From Marchantia polymorpha subsp. ruderalis (Eukaryota > Streptophyta > Marchantiopsida > Marchantiales > Marchantiaceae), in assembly GCA_037833965.1 (NCBI GenBank), contig AP031352.1:27840501-27904500 (forward strand): DNA of 64,000 bases. The letters run 5' to 3'. The translations under genes were made by a program, and so were the position numbers. How positions within the stretch are numbered: the first letter of the stretch is position 1; each line of letters begins with the position of its first letter. A model generated the notes under the pieces. It was not told the DNA's origin. It was given only the letters and a program-made list of their open reading frames with translations, and ran no database searches. This document shows, in pieces, positions 53,243 to 63,860 of this stretch.

Positions 53243-55936
53243 CTATCTACTACTCGCAACACTTGCACGAAACCAAACTATGCTACTGCACTCTGCAGAT
53301 CCGGTGTTGCGCCTCCTGCGCGCCGGACTGCCTCGCTCTCTATCTCTACCTTGCCAGTCTTCCGACCGGCTGCGCAACCCCAGGCGTCGGAGGGCTGCAG
53401 TCACTTCCGACTCTAAGTGCGCCATAGTGTCGCGCGCACCCGACAAGAAGGATTCTAATTTCCTCACTACTCGCCGTCGACTCCGACTGTCACCCTCCGT
53501 CAATGCCGCCGCCCGAAGCTCGAACTCCCTGAGTGTGACCTTCTCTTGAGCTGCCACCTCCCAATGGGCGTATCCTTTTAGACAGTGAGTCACCCGCGTC
53601 GCCAACTCTTCTCGCGCCCTGCAGCTGCCTTCCACCTCTGCTAGCTGCATTTCCGCTTCTTCACGCTGCGCCCGCAAATCCGAGCACTCGGATTGCAAGT
53701 TGCGCAACAACTCCTCATCCTCCTTGCGTATTCTTTGACTTTCTTCTAAGGCGCGCGTCTGGCGCGCAAGCTCTGCTGCTAGGATGCGGTTTTGTCTCCG
53801 CTCTTCCTGCAATTCCGACTCGATCTTTGCCCGCATTAGCTCGGCATCCGCCTGGCTTTTCGTCGCCGCATCCTCCCTCTGCTGCTGCAAGGTTTGGTAT
53901 AGCTTCTGTGTGACCGCCAGGTGTTTTCGGAGGGTAGTGTTCCTATCCTGCAATACTTGGCACCTAGAGGCCCAAGTGGCCACCTTGCTCCTCGTCCTGC
54001 GCTTGACAGTCTCCACATAAGACTGCGGTTTTCCGGTACCCGAGTACTTGGATGTCTTGCGATCCAGATATCGCAGGAGTGGGACTATCTGCTCGCACAA
54101 CACCCCTGTTGGCGTTTTCTGCACAGAATCCGCTTCCTGCTCTTCCGAGCTCGTCTCATCCTCCGTTTCGAGGATTTTAGTCGCCACCGAATCCCTTGGC
54201 GACTCCCTGGAACTGTGGCGCGCTGCAGCTTCCGCCGCGCCTGCCGCTCCACTACCTGCTAAAATATCCAAGGCAGTGGGGGATCCCACTGCTTGAGCCC
54301 CTGTTCCGGCTCGATCTTCGGTTTCCGAAGGGGTCGACGCCGCAGTGACTTTTGTCACCTTTGCACCGCCCGCTTCCGCTGCCTGCCCTTCCGGCGCGAT
54401 CTGCGTGGAAGGTGTCTTCGCTGAAGGTGCGTCCGCCGAAGGCGTCCGCACACTGGTCGCCGGCCCTGTCCGTCTCGCAGTCGGCGAATCCGGCCGACTC
54501 TCTGTTGACCGACTCGTAGTCGGCCGACTAGCAGTTGTCCGACTAGCAGTCGGATACACCCTGCGCGTCTTCACTCCACCTGGCCTGCTTGCTGGCGGCG
54601 TTTTCCCAGAAGTGCCTTCCGCCGAAGACAACCCTCTGAGGGTTGTTGGCTCGTCAGCCAAACTCTCTTCTGCTTCCGGCCTGCTGTTCGGTTCAACGCG
54701 CCGCTCAATCGGCCTTTCTTCCGTTTGTCGACCTTCAGTCGCCCGACTCGTAGTCGGCCGACTGTCAGTCCGTCCATCTTCTTCCGAAGGCATTGGTGCC
54801 TTCTGCGCAGAGGTATTTGTCGACTTCCCCAGATTCTGCGCGATTATCTCCTCCTGCGTGGGATTCCGCCGGACCGGAGTACGCCCGGTCTCCTCAATAC
54901 TAGTTGGCATTTTGCGTGCCCTCTGCTTTGGTCGACTGTGAGGCTCGTTGGTTGGCCGACTACGAGTCGGCGCAGTTGGCACTTCCGGCTGCCTGTCCTC
55001 AGGTCTCTCATCCCACTTCCGCTTTCGCGGAATGCGCTCACTTCGACGTTCTTCTGCTGCTCTTGCTGGGGGCGGAGCCGGAGGCGGACTGGCAGGTTCC
55101 TCGTCCGGATCCGTGTCTACTTCGGCCTCCCGTGAGTATCTACCTGGATAGCTCCGTGTCAGCAGCGGAAACCGTGTCCGCTCTGAATTTGTCAAACATC
55201 CCATCGCCCGATAAAACACAATCAGGTAAGGCGAAAGATGATTGAGGGTTCCTCCTCTCTCTTCTTGCGCATGTTGGCGCGTCACCTTCCATAGGAGCCG
55301 TGCCCAATGCACTGGAGCTCCTGACAACACTAGCTCCACAAATCCTACCTGCCAACCATGCATGTAAGTGGTCTTGGTCGGCTGCAATATCTGCAACAAT
55401 GCAGTCGCGACATTTCTCTGCAATCGATCTTTGTAATCCCGTGTCCGGAAACCGTTCTTGGGATGCCTGGCAACTTTGAAAAGCTCATTGTAGGAGATTT
55501 CTTCCTCCTGGGACACCTTCACGCTATCGGCCTCGAAGAGGAGATACCCTTCCTCGCCGGCACACCTGCCCAACACCTGCGCCCAATCACAAATGTCCCA
55601 TCTTTCTGGATGTGGACGGAATCCGCGTGAGGGCTTGTGTCTCTCCTGCAGATACTCGCGCACCATCTCCGGACATGTCCAGTTCCATCCCCACAGGAGG
55701 AAATCGAGCTTCAGCCCCATCAGCACATCTTGAAATGCGCGTAGACCGATCTGCGGCACCCTGAGTGGAGACACTCGCAGCTGGGGGACCTTCGACATTG
55801 CGTTTCCTGCACACACAGACGCTCTCCCCTCTACTCGCTCTCTCACAATCGCCACTGCGCTTCGGCCGCTCAAGCACTGACTGCTGTCACTCGCTCTTCT
55901 CTCGCGCTCAAGTTTGCTACTCGCAATTCTCTCCAA
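53243..55936 (-). CDS. LTR-borne ORF of element C, 897 codons, unknown function
   Basis: Homologue of the 1045-codon ORFs, and intact. Conserved: IGLRAF, LLWGWNW, MVREY, RGFRPHPERW, DWAQVLGRCAG, RTRDYKDRLQR, GGTLNHLSPYLI at residues about 45-270; CEQIVPLLRYLDRKTSKYSG near 620; a coiled coil about 660-770; and the C-terminal CLKGYAHWEVAAQEK, TLREFELRAA and RNTGSAECS. The disordered middle is different in sequence, with repeated SRPTTSR-like units in place of the VHRR units. The likely start is the conserved AM(S) Met, ATG at 55798 (about 850 residues), as the region before it does not match A/B in frame. Conservation of both ends while the middle diverges suggests purifying selection on a real protein. 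Confidence 0.8.
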   Translation of the reverse strand: MERIASSKLERERRASDSSQCLSGRSAVAIVRERVEGRASVCAGNAMSKVPQLRVSPLRVPQIGLRAFQDVLMGLKLDFLLWGWNWTCPEMVREYLQERHKPSRGFRPHPERWDICDWAQVLGRCAGEEGYLLFEADSVKVSQEEEISYNELFKVARHPKNGFRTRDYKDRLQRNVATALLQILQPTKTTYMHGWQVGFVELVLSGAPVHWARLLWKVTRQHAQEERGGTLNHLSPYLIVFYRAMGCLTNSERTRFPLLTRSYPGRYSREAEVDTDPDEEPASPPPAPPPARAAEERRSERIPRKRKWDERPEDRQPEVPTAPTRSRPTNEPHSRPKQRARKMPTSIEETGRTPVRRNPTQEEIIAQNLGKSTNTSAQKAPMPSEEDGRTDSRPTTSRATEGRQTEERPIERRVEPNSRPEAEESLADEPTTLRGLSSAEGTSGKTPPASRPGGVKTRRVYPTASRTTASRPTTSRSTESRPDSPTARRTGPATSVRTPSADAPSAKTPSTQIAPEGQAAEAGGAKVTKVTAASTPSETEDRAGTGAQAVGSPTALDILAGSGAAGAAEAAARHSSRESPRDSVATKILETEDETSSEEQEADSVQKTPTGVLCEQIVPLLRYLDRKTSKYSGTGKPQSYVETVKRRTRSKVATWASRCQVLQDRNTTLRKHLAVTQKLYQTLQQQREDAATKSQADAELMRAKIESELQEERRQNRILAAELARQTRALEESQRIRKEDEELLRNLQSECSDLRAQREEAEMQLAEVEGSCRAREELATRVTHCLKGYAHWEVAAQEKVTLREFELRAAALTEGDSRSRRRVVRKLESFLSGARDTMAHLESEVTAALRRLGLRSRSEDWQGRDRERGSPARRRRNTGSAECSSIVWFRASVASSR

Positions 55937-57159
55937 GGTCTGTCAAAATCCTTGCGCAACTCGCCTCCGCACTCTCTCCTCTCACTGCAGGTCTCTCCGC
56001 CCTTGCGCGTAATCTTGGAAGCTGGAAATCGCAAAATCAAGAATGAGAGAATGAGACTGGAGAGCAGTCTTTTCTTCTCCGAATTCAAGAACATCCAACG
56101 TTCTTACTGGTTACAATTTACACAGCCAGCTATACGGCCTAACGGTTCGCCCTTGCATGCTCGAATTCACGTCTCCGCACTGCGCGCATTCGCATGCGTG
56201 AATGTTGAATTCTCCCGCCGCCACCGTCTTCCGGACTCGAGTTCGGCGCAGTGTATACGTCGGCTATGTTGTCTTTTCCTAACCCGACCATCACCAGAGG
56301 CGTGTCGCCGCTGGCGTGTTCCTTATCCGTCGGCGCCTAGCTGGAGGCGCACATCCAGTCGGCGCGAATTACGCCGGCGCGTATTTGTACCGCTTATTTT
56401 GTCCGTTCTGCCTCGTCCATTGCTGATGGCGCATATCCCGCCGGCGCAAGTCATGCCAGCGCATCCGCCTATCAGCGCCACGTCGGAGGCGTACATCCGG
56501 CCGGCGCTTTTCTTCCGTGAGCAGCCGCCAAAGGCGCTTCCGACTCTAAGTTGCTTTCCTTCCATGAGCGCGCGATTCCGCCGAAGGCGCATCGCCGTAG
56601 GCGTACGGGAGTCCTTTCCGACTGTGAACCCTAGCGCGAACAGCGCATGTCCGGCTACAAGTTTTCCGATGCTCATAACTTCTTCGTCCCTGATCCATCT
56701 CCGACGCTCTTGGGCTCGTTAGAACGAGCGTCCCGAGCTCTTTCTAATGCAACTTCAACCAACTGGAACTACCGTGTATTCCGATCGTTATGAAGGTTTT
56801 CCTTTCCGCGCTAGCGGCGCATCGCCGAAGGCGCACTCATGGTCGGAAGCCTTCAGAGGTCCGTGCCGTTCTTCTGACGTCTTTAGCAAAATCTCCTCCG
56901 GAGGTGTCTGCGCCGGAAGCGTAGCTTCCTTAAACGCTGGAAGCGCGTGAGTAGAGACACCTCAGAAAAGGAGCTTTTGCCGAAGGCGCCGAAGACATTG
57001 GCGTTGGTACATCCGACTACGCGATTCTTCGTGACCTCGTGACGATCTCCTTAATCCACTCTGTTTAACGTACCCTTTTCTAACTACAAACACTGCTTCG
57101 GTACTAGTTTTCTAAAATTGTTTAAATTCTGCAAAAAAAACAAAAAGTGTGTTACCACA

Positions 57160-57172
57160 TCCCCCCCTCCTC
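57160..57172 (-). promoter_or_regulatory. Polypurine tract of element C
   Basis: The minus strand reads GAGGAGGGGGGGA immediately before the LTR start TGTGGTAAC at 57159. It is the plus-strand priming site and follows the integrase end by about 25 nt. Confidence 0.85.
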
Positions 57173-57196
57173 AATTGTGAGCGCCCACGCGAACAT

Positions 57197-60037
57197 TTAC
57201 ACGTGGTATTTCTTCAGACGCCACCCGTTCACGCGGGTGCCTAGCCATTCTCCTGTCAATTCTGCGAGTTGGATTGAGCCATTGGGGAAAACTTCGATCA
57301 CCTTGTAAGGTCCCATCCATCTCAAGTGTAGCTTGCCTGGAAATCTAGCATGTCTGCTATCGTAGAGCAGAGCCAAGTCGCCCTTCTCAAGTAGTACTGG
57401 TTTGAGTCTTCGATCGTACTTCTCCTTCCGTCTGAGCTGTAGTTGCTTTGTTCGATCTTCGGCCTCTTGACGTCTTTCCTCCAGTGCCATTACTTCTTGC
57501 AGTCGATAGGCCTGACTTTCTTCCGCATCCAGCCTTCTCTGATCTAAGGTCCTCTTGGTGGGTATCTCGAATTCGATGGGTTAGATCGGATGCTGCCCAT
57601 AAACCAGAAAGTAAGGTGTTTGCCTGGTGGTGACTTTTTCTGCCGTTCTGTATGCCCATAAGGCGGCCGGTAGCTTGGTGTCCCAGTCGTGAGCATGATT
57701 CACAGTCACCTTGAGGAGTATCTTACAGAGCAATCCATTGGACTTCTCTGTCAGACCATTCGCCTTGGGGTTGTATGGAGTAGTCTTCCGATGCTTAATC
57801 TGGAAGTGCCGCGTCAAACTTTCTATCACCTGATTCAGAAAGTGCGTTCCCCTGTCACTGACTATTTCTAGTAGGCACCCGTAGCGTGTGATGATTGATT
57901 CGAATAGGAACCGTGCTACTGCTGCTGCGTCGTCGTGCCTTGTGGCCTCTGCCTCCACCATCTTGGTCGCATAGTCTGTTGCTACCAATATGTAGCGCCT
58001 GCGCGTGCCTTTAGTGACAGGTTGTATTGGTCCCACGAAGTCGATCCCCCATTTTTCAAATGGTTCCAAGGGCATGATCGGTGTCAGAGGCCATCTCGTG
58101 GTCGGAGTCGGCCTTCCCGTCCTCTGGCAGCTATTGCATTTGCGAACGTAGTCGTGTACATCTTTGAACATCGTCGGCCACCAGTATCCTGCATTCACAA
58201 TTTTGGTCACTATATTCCTGGTGGCGTAATGACCACCAGCGTCCTCTGTGTGCATGGCTTTAACGACTCGCGGAACTTCGGACTCCTCTAAGCATCTGCA
58301 CAACCTCTCATCTGCCATTTTCTTGAATAAGACCCCCTGTTGGAGCTGGTAAGGTCCCGCTTTATGAACAAAGACTGTGCGCTGCTCCGCATCCAATCCT
58401 TCCGGACATTGGAGTGTGAGCAGAAACCTGTACAAGTCCGCATAACTGGACTCATGGCTGGCGGACAACTGAAAAAGTTGTTCGTCGGGAAAATCATCCA
58501 CTACTTCCTCTTCTATGGGTTCGGTCCATAGTCTGGAGAGGTAGTCCGCGTTCTCATGGTGAACGCCCTTCCTAGTCTGCACAGTGTAGGTGAATTCCTG
58601 CAGCAGTAGTACCCATCTGGCAATTCGTCCGGACAGATCCGCCTTCTTCACCAGGTGCTGTAAGGCGTAATGATCCACATGAAACACGAACTCATAGCAG
58701 ATCAAATAATGTCTGAACTTCTTACAGGAGTACACCATTTCCAACGCCTCCCTCTCAGTTGTCGTGTACTTCTTCTCTGCTGCTCACAACTGACGGCTCA
58801 CGAAGTAAATCGGGTAGTCCTTCTTGTTGTCGTCCTTCTGACTGAGAATCACTCCGATTGCAAATGCCGACGTGTCTACATAGACATGGAAAGGTCTGTT
58901 CCAATCCGGACTTCTCAGAACCGGAGCAGTCGTTAGTTTTGCCTTGAGTGTTTCAAAGGCTAGCTGTTGCTCCTTGCCCCACTCATAGGGTTCTTCCTTC
59001 TTAAGCAGCTTGGTCAGATCGGCTGCCAAGATGGCGTACATATTTATGAACCTTCTGTAATAGCCTACATGGCCAAGGAAGGCCCTCAACTCACGCAGGT
59101 TCGTCGGCGGTTGAAGTTCGAGAATAATCTTCACCTTCTCTACATCCACTGCAATGCCATCGGACGAAACTCTGTGCCCCAGCAGGATGCCGCTGGTCAT
59201 AAAGAAAAAACACTTCTCAGGGTGCAAGGACAAGCTGCTCTCCCGACATCTGTCAAACGTCTGCCGAAGATGGTTAAGGTGCTCCGACCTCTTACCGAAG
59301 ACACAAAAGTCATCGATGAAAATTTCCAGGAACTTCCTCAGGTGCTCTTGGAAGATGTTTGTCATCATCCGCTGGAACATCGCTGGCGCGTTGCACAGCC
59401 CGAAAGGCATCTTGTGATAAGCGTAGGTTCCCCAGTCGGTCGTGAAGGTTGTTTTGTCCTTGTCCTGTTCTCTGATGGACACCTGGTTGTAGCCGGAGAA
59501 TCCGTCTAGGAAACTGTAGCATTCATGCCCTGCGACATGATCCAAAATAGAGTCCGTAAAAGGGAGAGGGTGATGGTCCTTCCTCGTTGCTGCGTTCAGC
59601 TTCCGGAAGTCCTGGCACACCCGGATCTTACCCGTCAGTTTCTTGGGCACGATTAAGATAGGCGACACCCACTCGCTACTGAGTACCGGGTAGATGATCC
59701 CTGCGATCAGGTACTTATCGATTTCGTCCTTCACCAATAATGAATATTTTGGGTTGAGCCTGTATTGGCGTTGGCGAACCGGAACTGCCTCGTCCAACAA
59801 GTCGATCCTGTGCTCCCCATACCTTGCAGGTATGCCTTTCATGTCTTCAATCTTCCATGCGAAGACATCCTCATACTGGCGAAGAAACGCCTGTACCCTG
59901 TTCAATTCTTCTCCTTGTACCTGGCTTGACACCTTCAAGCCTTTATCTGGACTGAGCTGCAGTTCGCTGCAGTCACTTGGGTCGACAATCCCCTCTGTGT
60001 GACTGATCTCGCTTCTGGCCTGTCCGGCTGCTAGTTG
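57197..60037 (-). pseudogene. pol: pol of element C: RT, RNase H and integrase, two stops
   Basis: In frame with gag after TAG at 60038-60040. RT with FIDDF; RNase H; integrase with the HHCC zinc finger (H in AMHTED and GGHYA, then CNSC), DDE core (GIDFVGPI, VSDRGTHF, E in NGLTEKSNG) and a C-terminal segment ending WRLKKYHV. Two nonsense codons: TGA at 58784-58786 inside RNase H (after SRQL) and TAA at 57581-57583 late in integrase (after YGQHPI). The frame is otherwise kept. It provides the integrase that A lacks in this window. No extra ORF lies between integrase and PPT. Confidence 0.9.
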
Positions 60038-60040
60038 CTA
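60032..60040 (-). promoter_or_regulatory. gag-pol readthrough stop, UAG CAA CUA (element C)
   Basis: On the minus strand gag ends DDE-TAG, followed by CAACTA, with pol in the same frame. This fits CARYYA although the third-codon base differs from A, so the motif is kept across subfamilies. Confidence 0.75.
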
Positions 60041-61503
60041 TTCGTCATCCGGATGCACATCGTCCCCTTCCTCCTCTATGGAGCAGCAAGTGACGTAACC
60101 CACAAACTCATCCGACATTTCTGTCTCTGAAGTGCATGACGAGCTGGTCTCCCCTCCAGTCGTGTAACCGGAGGTGGTCGAAGGTGTTTCGCCCTCGTGT
60201 GGTACCTTGGTCCATGGTACGGTAATGACAGTCGGAGGGTCCGCAGGGTTCCGGAACTGCAATCTCTTCCTCTTCCAGTCACACCTTGCTTTGGCATCGT
60301 ATAGCCACGGTCTGCCAAGCAGCACATCATTGCCTGGAGGTGCCATGCGTCTCGGTGGGAGCGTACCCGCCATTTCCCTCGGAACAAAGCGCGGTATATG
60401 CACAGGTGGGTTCGGAGTTGTAGCTGGAGCTGTCTGTACCGCGTAGGCGGTGTCCTCAACCGGCTCAGCATAATAAATGGGGTTCTCCCACTGTGGTGCC
60501 CATTCGACCGCATTCACTAGGTAAGTCGGGCGAGCGGACATGCACTCCGTGTTGGCATGTCCCACCTGTCCGCACGTAGTACACCAGAGATTCGCTCGCT
60601 GTCTCGCAGGTGATTTACGTCGGTCTTGGCCTCCCACTACATGAACTTTCAGGTCCGCAAAATTCTTCACCAGGTTGTCCACCTTGGCTGCGATGTCCCC
60701 TTGACTCTTCACTGGGATTCCCCTACCTCGATCCTTCTTCTTGATCGTATTGCGTTTCTTCTTCCGTCTTTCTTCCTCTGAAGATGACGAGTCCTCTTCC
60801 TCTTCCGAGGAAGAACTCGATTCGGAGGAGCTTGATTCTTCTGTCGAGGAAGGCGAGTTCCTTCTCTTCCGACGTCCGCCTTGCGATTTCTTCTTCGTCG
60901 ACCGTCGGTCGCGTCTTCGAGTGTCAAGGGTTGACGTTTCAAAGATCTCTGCCGAAGCTATCACATCTTGGATTGTGTCAGTCTTGCCTCTCCTGCAGAA
61001 GGTCTCCATTTCTCTTGAGAGCCTTGTCACATACCAATCCACTGCTTGTTGCACCGAAAATGGTTCTCCTGGGCCTGTCTTCGGAATTCAATCTAGGAGG
61101 TCTTGGAATCTCTCAGTATAGTCTCAAAGATTCTCCTTCCGCTCGCGTCGAAGATTTCGAAGCCGGGTCAGTACTCGACTGTCATATCCGAGTTCGCGAA
61201 ACCGCCTCAGAAACTTTTCCTTGAGCTGAGCCCAGGTCCGGATGCCAGTGGGGTCGGTGCTCTCATGGTTGTACCAGCTACGAGCTCTCTTGCGTAGCAG
61301 GCTAGGAAAGATTCGCAGTCTGTCTTCATCACTGGTCTCACGATTGGCGATGGAGACAGACTCGAAGAGCTTTATGTATGAATCTGCATCATCGTCGTCG
61401 CCCATTCCCGTGTATCTTGGATACGAATGTTTTGTGATAGGTTGGGAAAACACCTGCCGGAGATTGGCTTGATGGTCTGCCATTGGTGATCCTGTCAACG
61501 GAC
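60038..61503 (-). pseudogene. gag: gag of element C, deleted and with stops
   Basis: Capsid-like region (SYIKLFESVS, ARSWYNHES, WAQLKEKFLRRFRELG) with TGA at 61124-61126 (ENL-stop-DYTERF) and TGA at 61088-61090 (LLD-stop-IPKT). Element A has arginine at both places. Zinc knuckle 1 is present (CTTCGQVGHANTEC). At about 60340 an in-frame deletion joins MAPPG to NDVLLGRPWL, removing knuckles 2-3 and the protease active site. The N-terminal about 90 codons are lost at the joint with LTR sequence near 61503. Confidence 0.85.
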
Positions 61504-62649
61504 TGATCCTAGGGTGCGGCCTCCGCACGCTCTCTGCTCGCATCTTCTCGGCCCGAAGGCCCTGGCGCCGAAGGCGCAAATCGCGGCGCGTTGTGCGCCG
61601 GAGGGTCTGGCTCCGAAGGCCGGTGTCTCGTAGGCGGATCTTCCGCCGGCTCCTTCCCCTTCCTACGTTGGAACGGGGATGATTCCTGCCTGTGCATAGG
61701 CGGCACGTGTGGAGGTGACTTGTGCACAGGCGAACTGCTTCTTCCCACGCGTAGGCGCAGGTCCACGTCCGCTTGTGGTTGTCTGTCCGCGGAGGCTCGT
61801 CCGTCCGCGGAGGCTCGCCTGTGCGCAGACGGAACACCTGTCCGCAACGCACGTGGTAACTCCGGAGGCCCTTGGCCCGTAGGCGGCCTCCCGTCCGTCG
61901 AGGCTGCAGCGTGGTCCGTTGCTCCTGCGGACGTCCGCTCTCCCTCGTTCTTCTCTGGCGACGCACTTCCTTTCTCTATGGCAATCGTCGCCGTGTCCGC
62001 GTTGTTGGCTGGTAACACCAGCCTGCGCGCCTTCTGCTTCGGCCGGCTGTACGATTCGTACAACGGCCGCGGTCGAATGGGAGCAAAGGGTTCTTGATGC
62101 TGCTCTTCTTCGGACTCCTCTCTCCATCGCCGCTTCCGCGGCGCTCGTGCTGTAGGAGTATTCCTCCCTTCGTCCCTACTCCTTGACGGAATAGAAGTCG
62201 GTGACTCCTCTGCATCAGTGTCGACCTCATTCTCCCGCACATACCTCCCGGGATGGTCGACGGACAACGGCGGAAAACGCGCAAGCTCCGCCGCTGTCAA
62301 ACAATTTTGCTGTCGATAAAAATTGATGAGGAAAGGAGAGAGATGGTTTAGAGTTCCCCCCTTCTCCTCAAAAGCGTGCTATCGCATCACCCTGTGCAGG
62401 ATGCTCGCCCAGTGAATTGGAGTTCCCTCGATGATGCACTCCACAAAAGAGACCTGCCACAATGTGATGTAGCAGGCGTGGTGTGGCTGTAGTAATTGCA
62501 GCAGCGCCGCGGACAAAGTCCGGCGGAATCGATCCTTGTAATCGCGGGTCTTGTACCCATTCTTGGTAGACTTCCCCTTCTTGAACAGCTCCACGAATTG
62601 TGCCTCTTCCTGCTTGGTCACCTTGACGCTCTCACTATCGAAGAGGAGG
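61504..62649 (-). pseudogene. Partial A/B-type LTR ORF fused to gag of element C
   Basis: Contains the middle of the LTR ORF (residues about 165-560 of the 1045 form): LLFDSES, TRDYKDRFRRTL, GTPIHWASILHRVMR, then a CAG-to-TAG stop at 62379-62381, then the Pro/Ser-rich part with GCCTGTGCACAGG palindromes. It is cut at 62649 (upstream) and at about 61503, where it joins gag directly. The rest of the LTR, R/U5, PBS and gag start are deleted. It is of the A/B subfamily, unlike the 3' LTR of C. Confidence 0.8.
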
Positions 62650-63005
62650 TTGTCGTGCGAATACATATCGCCATACACTCTACATCGCTGACATGCTACT
62701 CACATACACATACGCACACACATACACACATATAAGGCGCGAGAAAGTACACACTCAAACGTCACAACTGAAATAGACGGGAGATTCCCCACTGGAATTC
62801 CCGTCGGTCAATTACCCTACTGGCAACAAACCGTCACCGTCACAAACATGAGTCAAGCCCAACCCACTCCACACTCGGAGAATCCAGGTCGACGCAAAAG
62901 GGAAAGTCACTCTACGCTCCCAACGCTTCCAGGCTCGACTCGAAGAACTAACGTTCTTCGAGCCGTCCCCGACTCTATACACCTCGTGACCCGAACCCTC
63001 CGAGT
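62650..63005. other. Junction DNA with (AC)-rich tract
   Basis: No gene recognised. It contains an ACAC/ATAC-rich tract (about 62698-62735), a GGGAGATTCCCC...GGAATTCCCG palindromic stretch near 62780-62810, and an inverted repeat CTCGAAGAAC/GTTCTTCGAG near 62937-62962. It may be the flank, or the leader or LTR, of the element at 63006. Confidence 0.4.
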
Positions 63006-63851
63006 TTGATGCCAGTGTTACGTCATCTCCAAGTGCAGCAGACACGTTCTCCAGCATACATTCTGGAGAACGTACCATTGTTGGGTGACACTCGAGCCCA
63101 GTTGATGGCGAGTGTCCATCAAGTCCGAGCATGGATTGGATCAGCAGTACTGTTGGATGCTGCGAGGGTTGGATCACGGGCGCATCGTGCACGTTTGTGG
63201 TGGACCAACCTTTTGCCGCGTGAGATATTGCGTCATGCCTATGATTCGGTGAAGCGTGATACTACACTCACCGTTGACAGTATCTTGGATGTTTCCCGGC
63301 ACTCTCAAGTAGTGAGAGTTGCTAACAGGTCACCTATGGCGTTGGTGAACCGCGTAGGTCAGCCTCGGATGGCTTTACCTACATTTGTCAGTTATCCGGC
63401 ATCACATGCATATCGTGATGGTGGACCTGGACTACTATGGGACAGGACCCTACATCAATTGGTGGAGCCCAACGCTGATGAGAGAGAGTGTGCGATGGGG
63501 TTTCTTACTGGTGTGACCGCGGCTTCTTCAATTTCAGAGGCGTCGCGTCGTCAGGTTTTGGGTCAGGCTATGGACCTTAACTGCTTGACGTGGATTGTGA
63601 GCTTGGGTTTGGCCGAGCAACGCCGTTTGCGCGCAGATTTGGTGGTTGTAACACCACTTATTAGCTCATTGCCTACCGGGGCGGTAGTAGCAATGGCTGG
63701 AGGCGACAGGCGAGATATTCGTTATCCTTGGAGTTTATGGGACGTGACGAAAGGACTTGCCAGAGTTGCAGCCCATGCAGTTGGAGAGGATTCTCACGTG
63801 GAGGTGGCTACGAAGGAGGGTACAGAGAACCCTTCTTTGCAGTGTGTAGCG
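63006..63851 (+). CDS. DNA cytosine-5 methyltransferase domain (DNMT3-like) of a Ty3/gypsy polyprotein, 5' truncated
   Basis: An open frame of 282 codons beginning without a proper start (TTG first). It shows the C-terminal half of a C5 methyltransferase in the usual order: motif VI LENVPLL; then LLDAARVGSRAHRARLWWTNL, matching the DNMT3 SAAHRAR-FW-NL block (motif VIII); and an end block ERECAMGFLTGVT...SRRQVLGQAMD (motifs IX-X). Motifs I and IV, with the catalytic PC cysteine, are not seen upstream to 62650, so this copy is truncated. After about 200 residues the frame runs through a short tail to TAG at 63852 and continues in frame into a gypsy pol start. Methyltransferase fusion in retrotransposons has been reported from charophytes and dinoflagellates. 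Whether a complete copy is active is not shown here. Confidence 0.82.
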
Positions 63852-63860
63852 TAGCAACCA
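63852..63860 (+). promoter_or_regulatory. Readthrough stop UAG CAA CCA (DNMT element)
   Basis: TAG at the end of the DNMT frame is followed by CAACCA and the same frame stays open to the window end. This fits CARYYA, as in A and C, at the equivalent place just before the RT linker. Confidence 0.7.

Larger units (their letters stand above)
52287..57159 (-). mobile_element. 3' LTR of element C (4873 bp, complete)
   Basis: On the minus strand it starts TGTGGTAACACACTTTTTG at 57159, directly after a polypurine tract, and ends GTGGGTTATTACA at 52287. It holds an intact 897-codon ORF, the TATA/hairpin unit and an R/U5 with the same landmarks as A/B (CCTGCGGGTG, CTCGAAGG-type blocks, (AC)n). It is clearly diverged from A/B and so is a second subfamily. 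The PPT on one side and the LTR end on the other prove that the ORF is inside the LTR. Confidence 0.88.

Noticed and set aside
62812-63192. 126-codon minus-strand ORF
   Set aside because: Antisense shadow over the methyltransferase start and the junction DNA.
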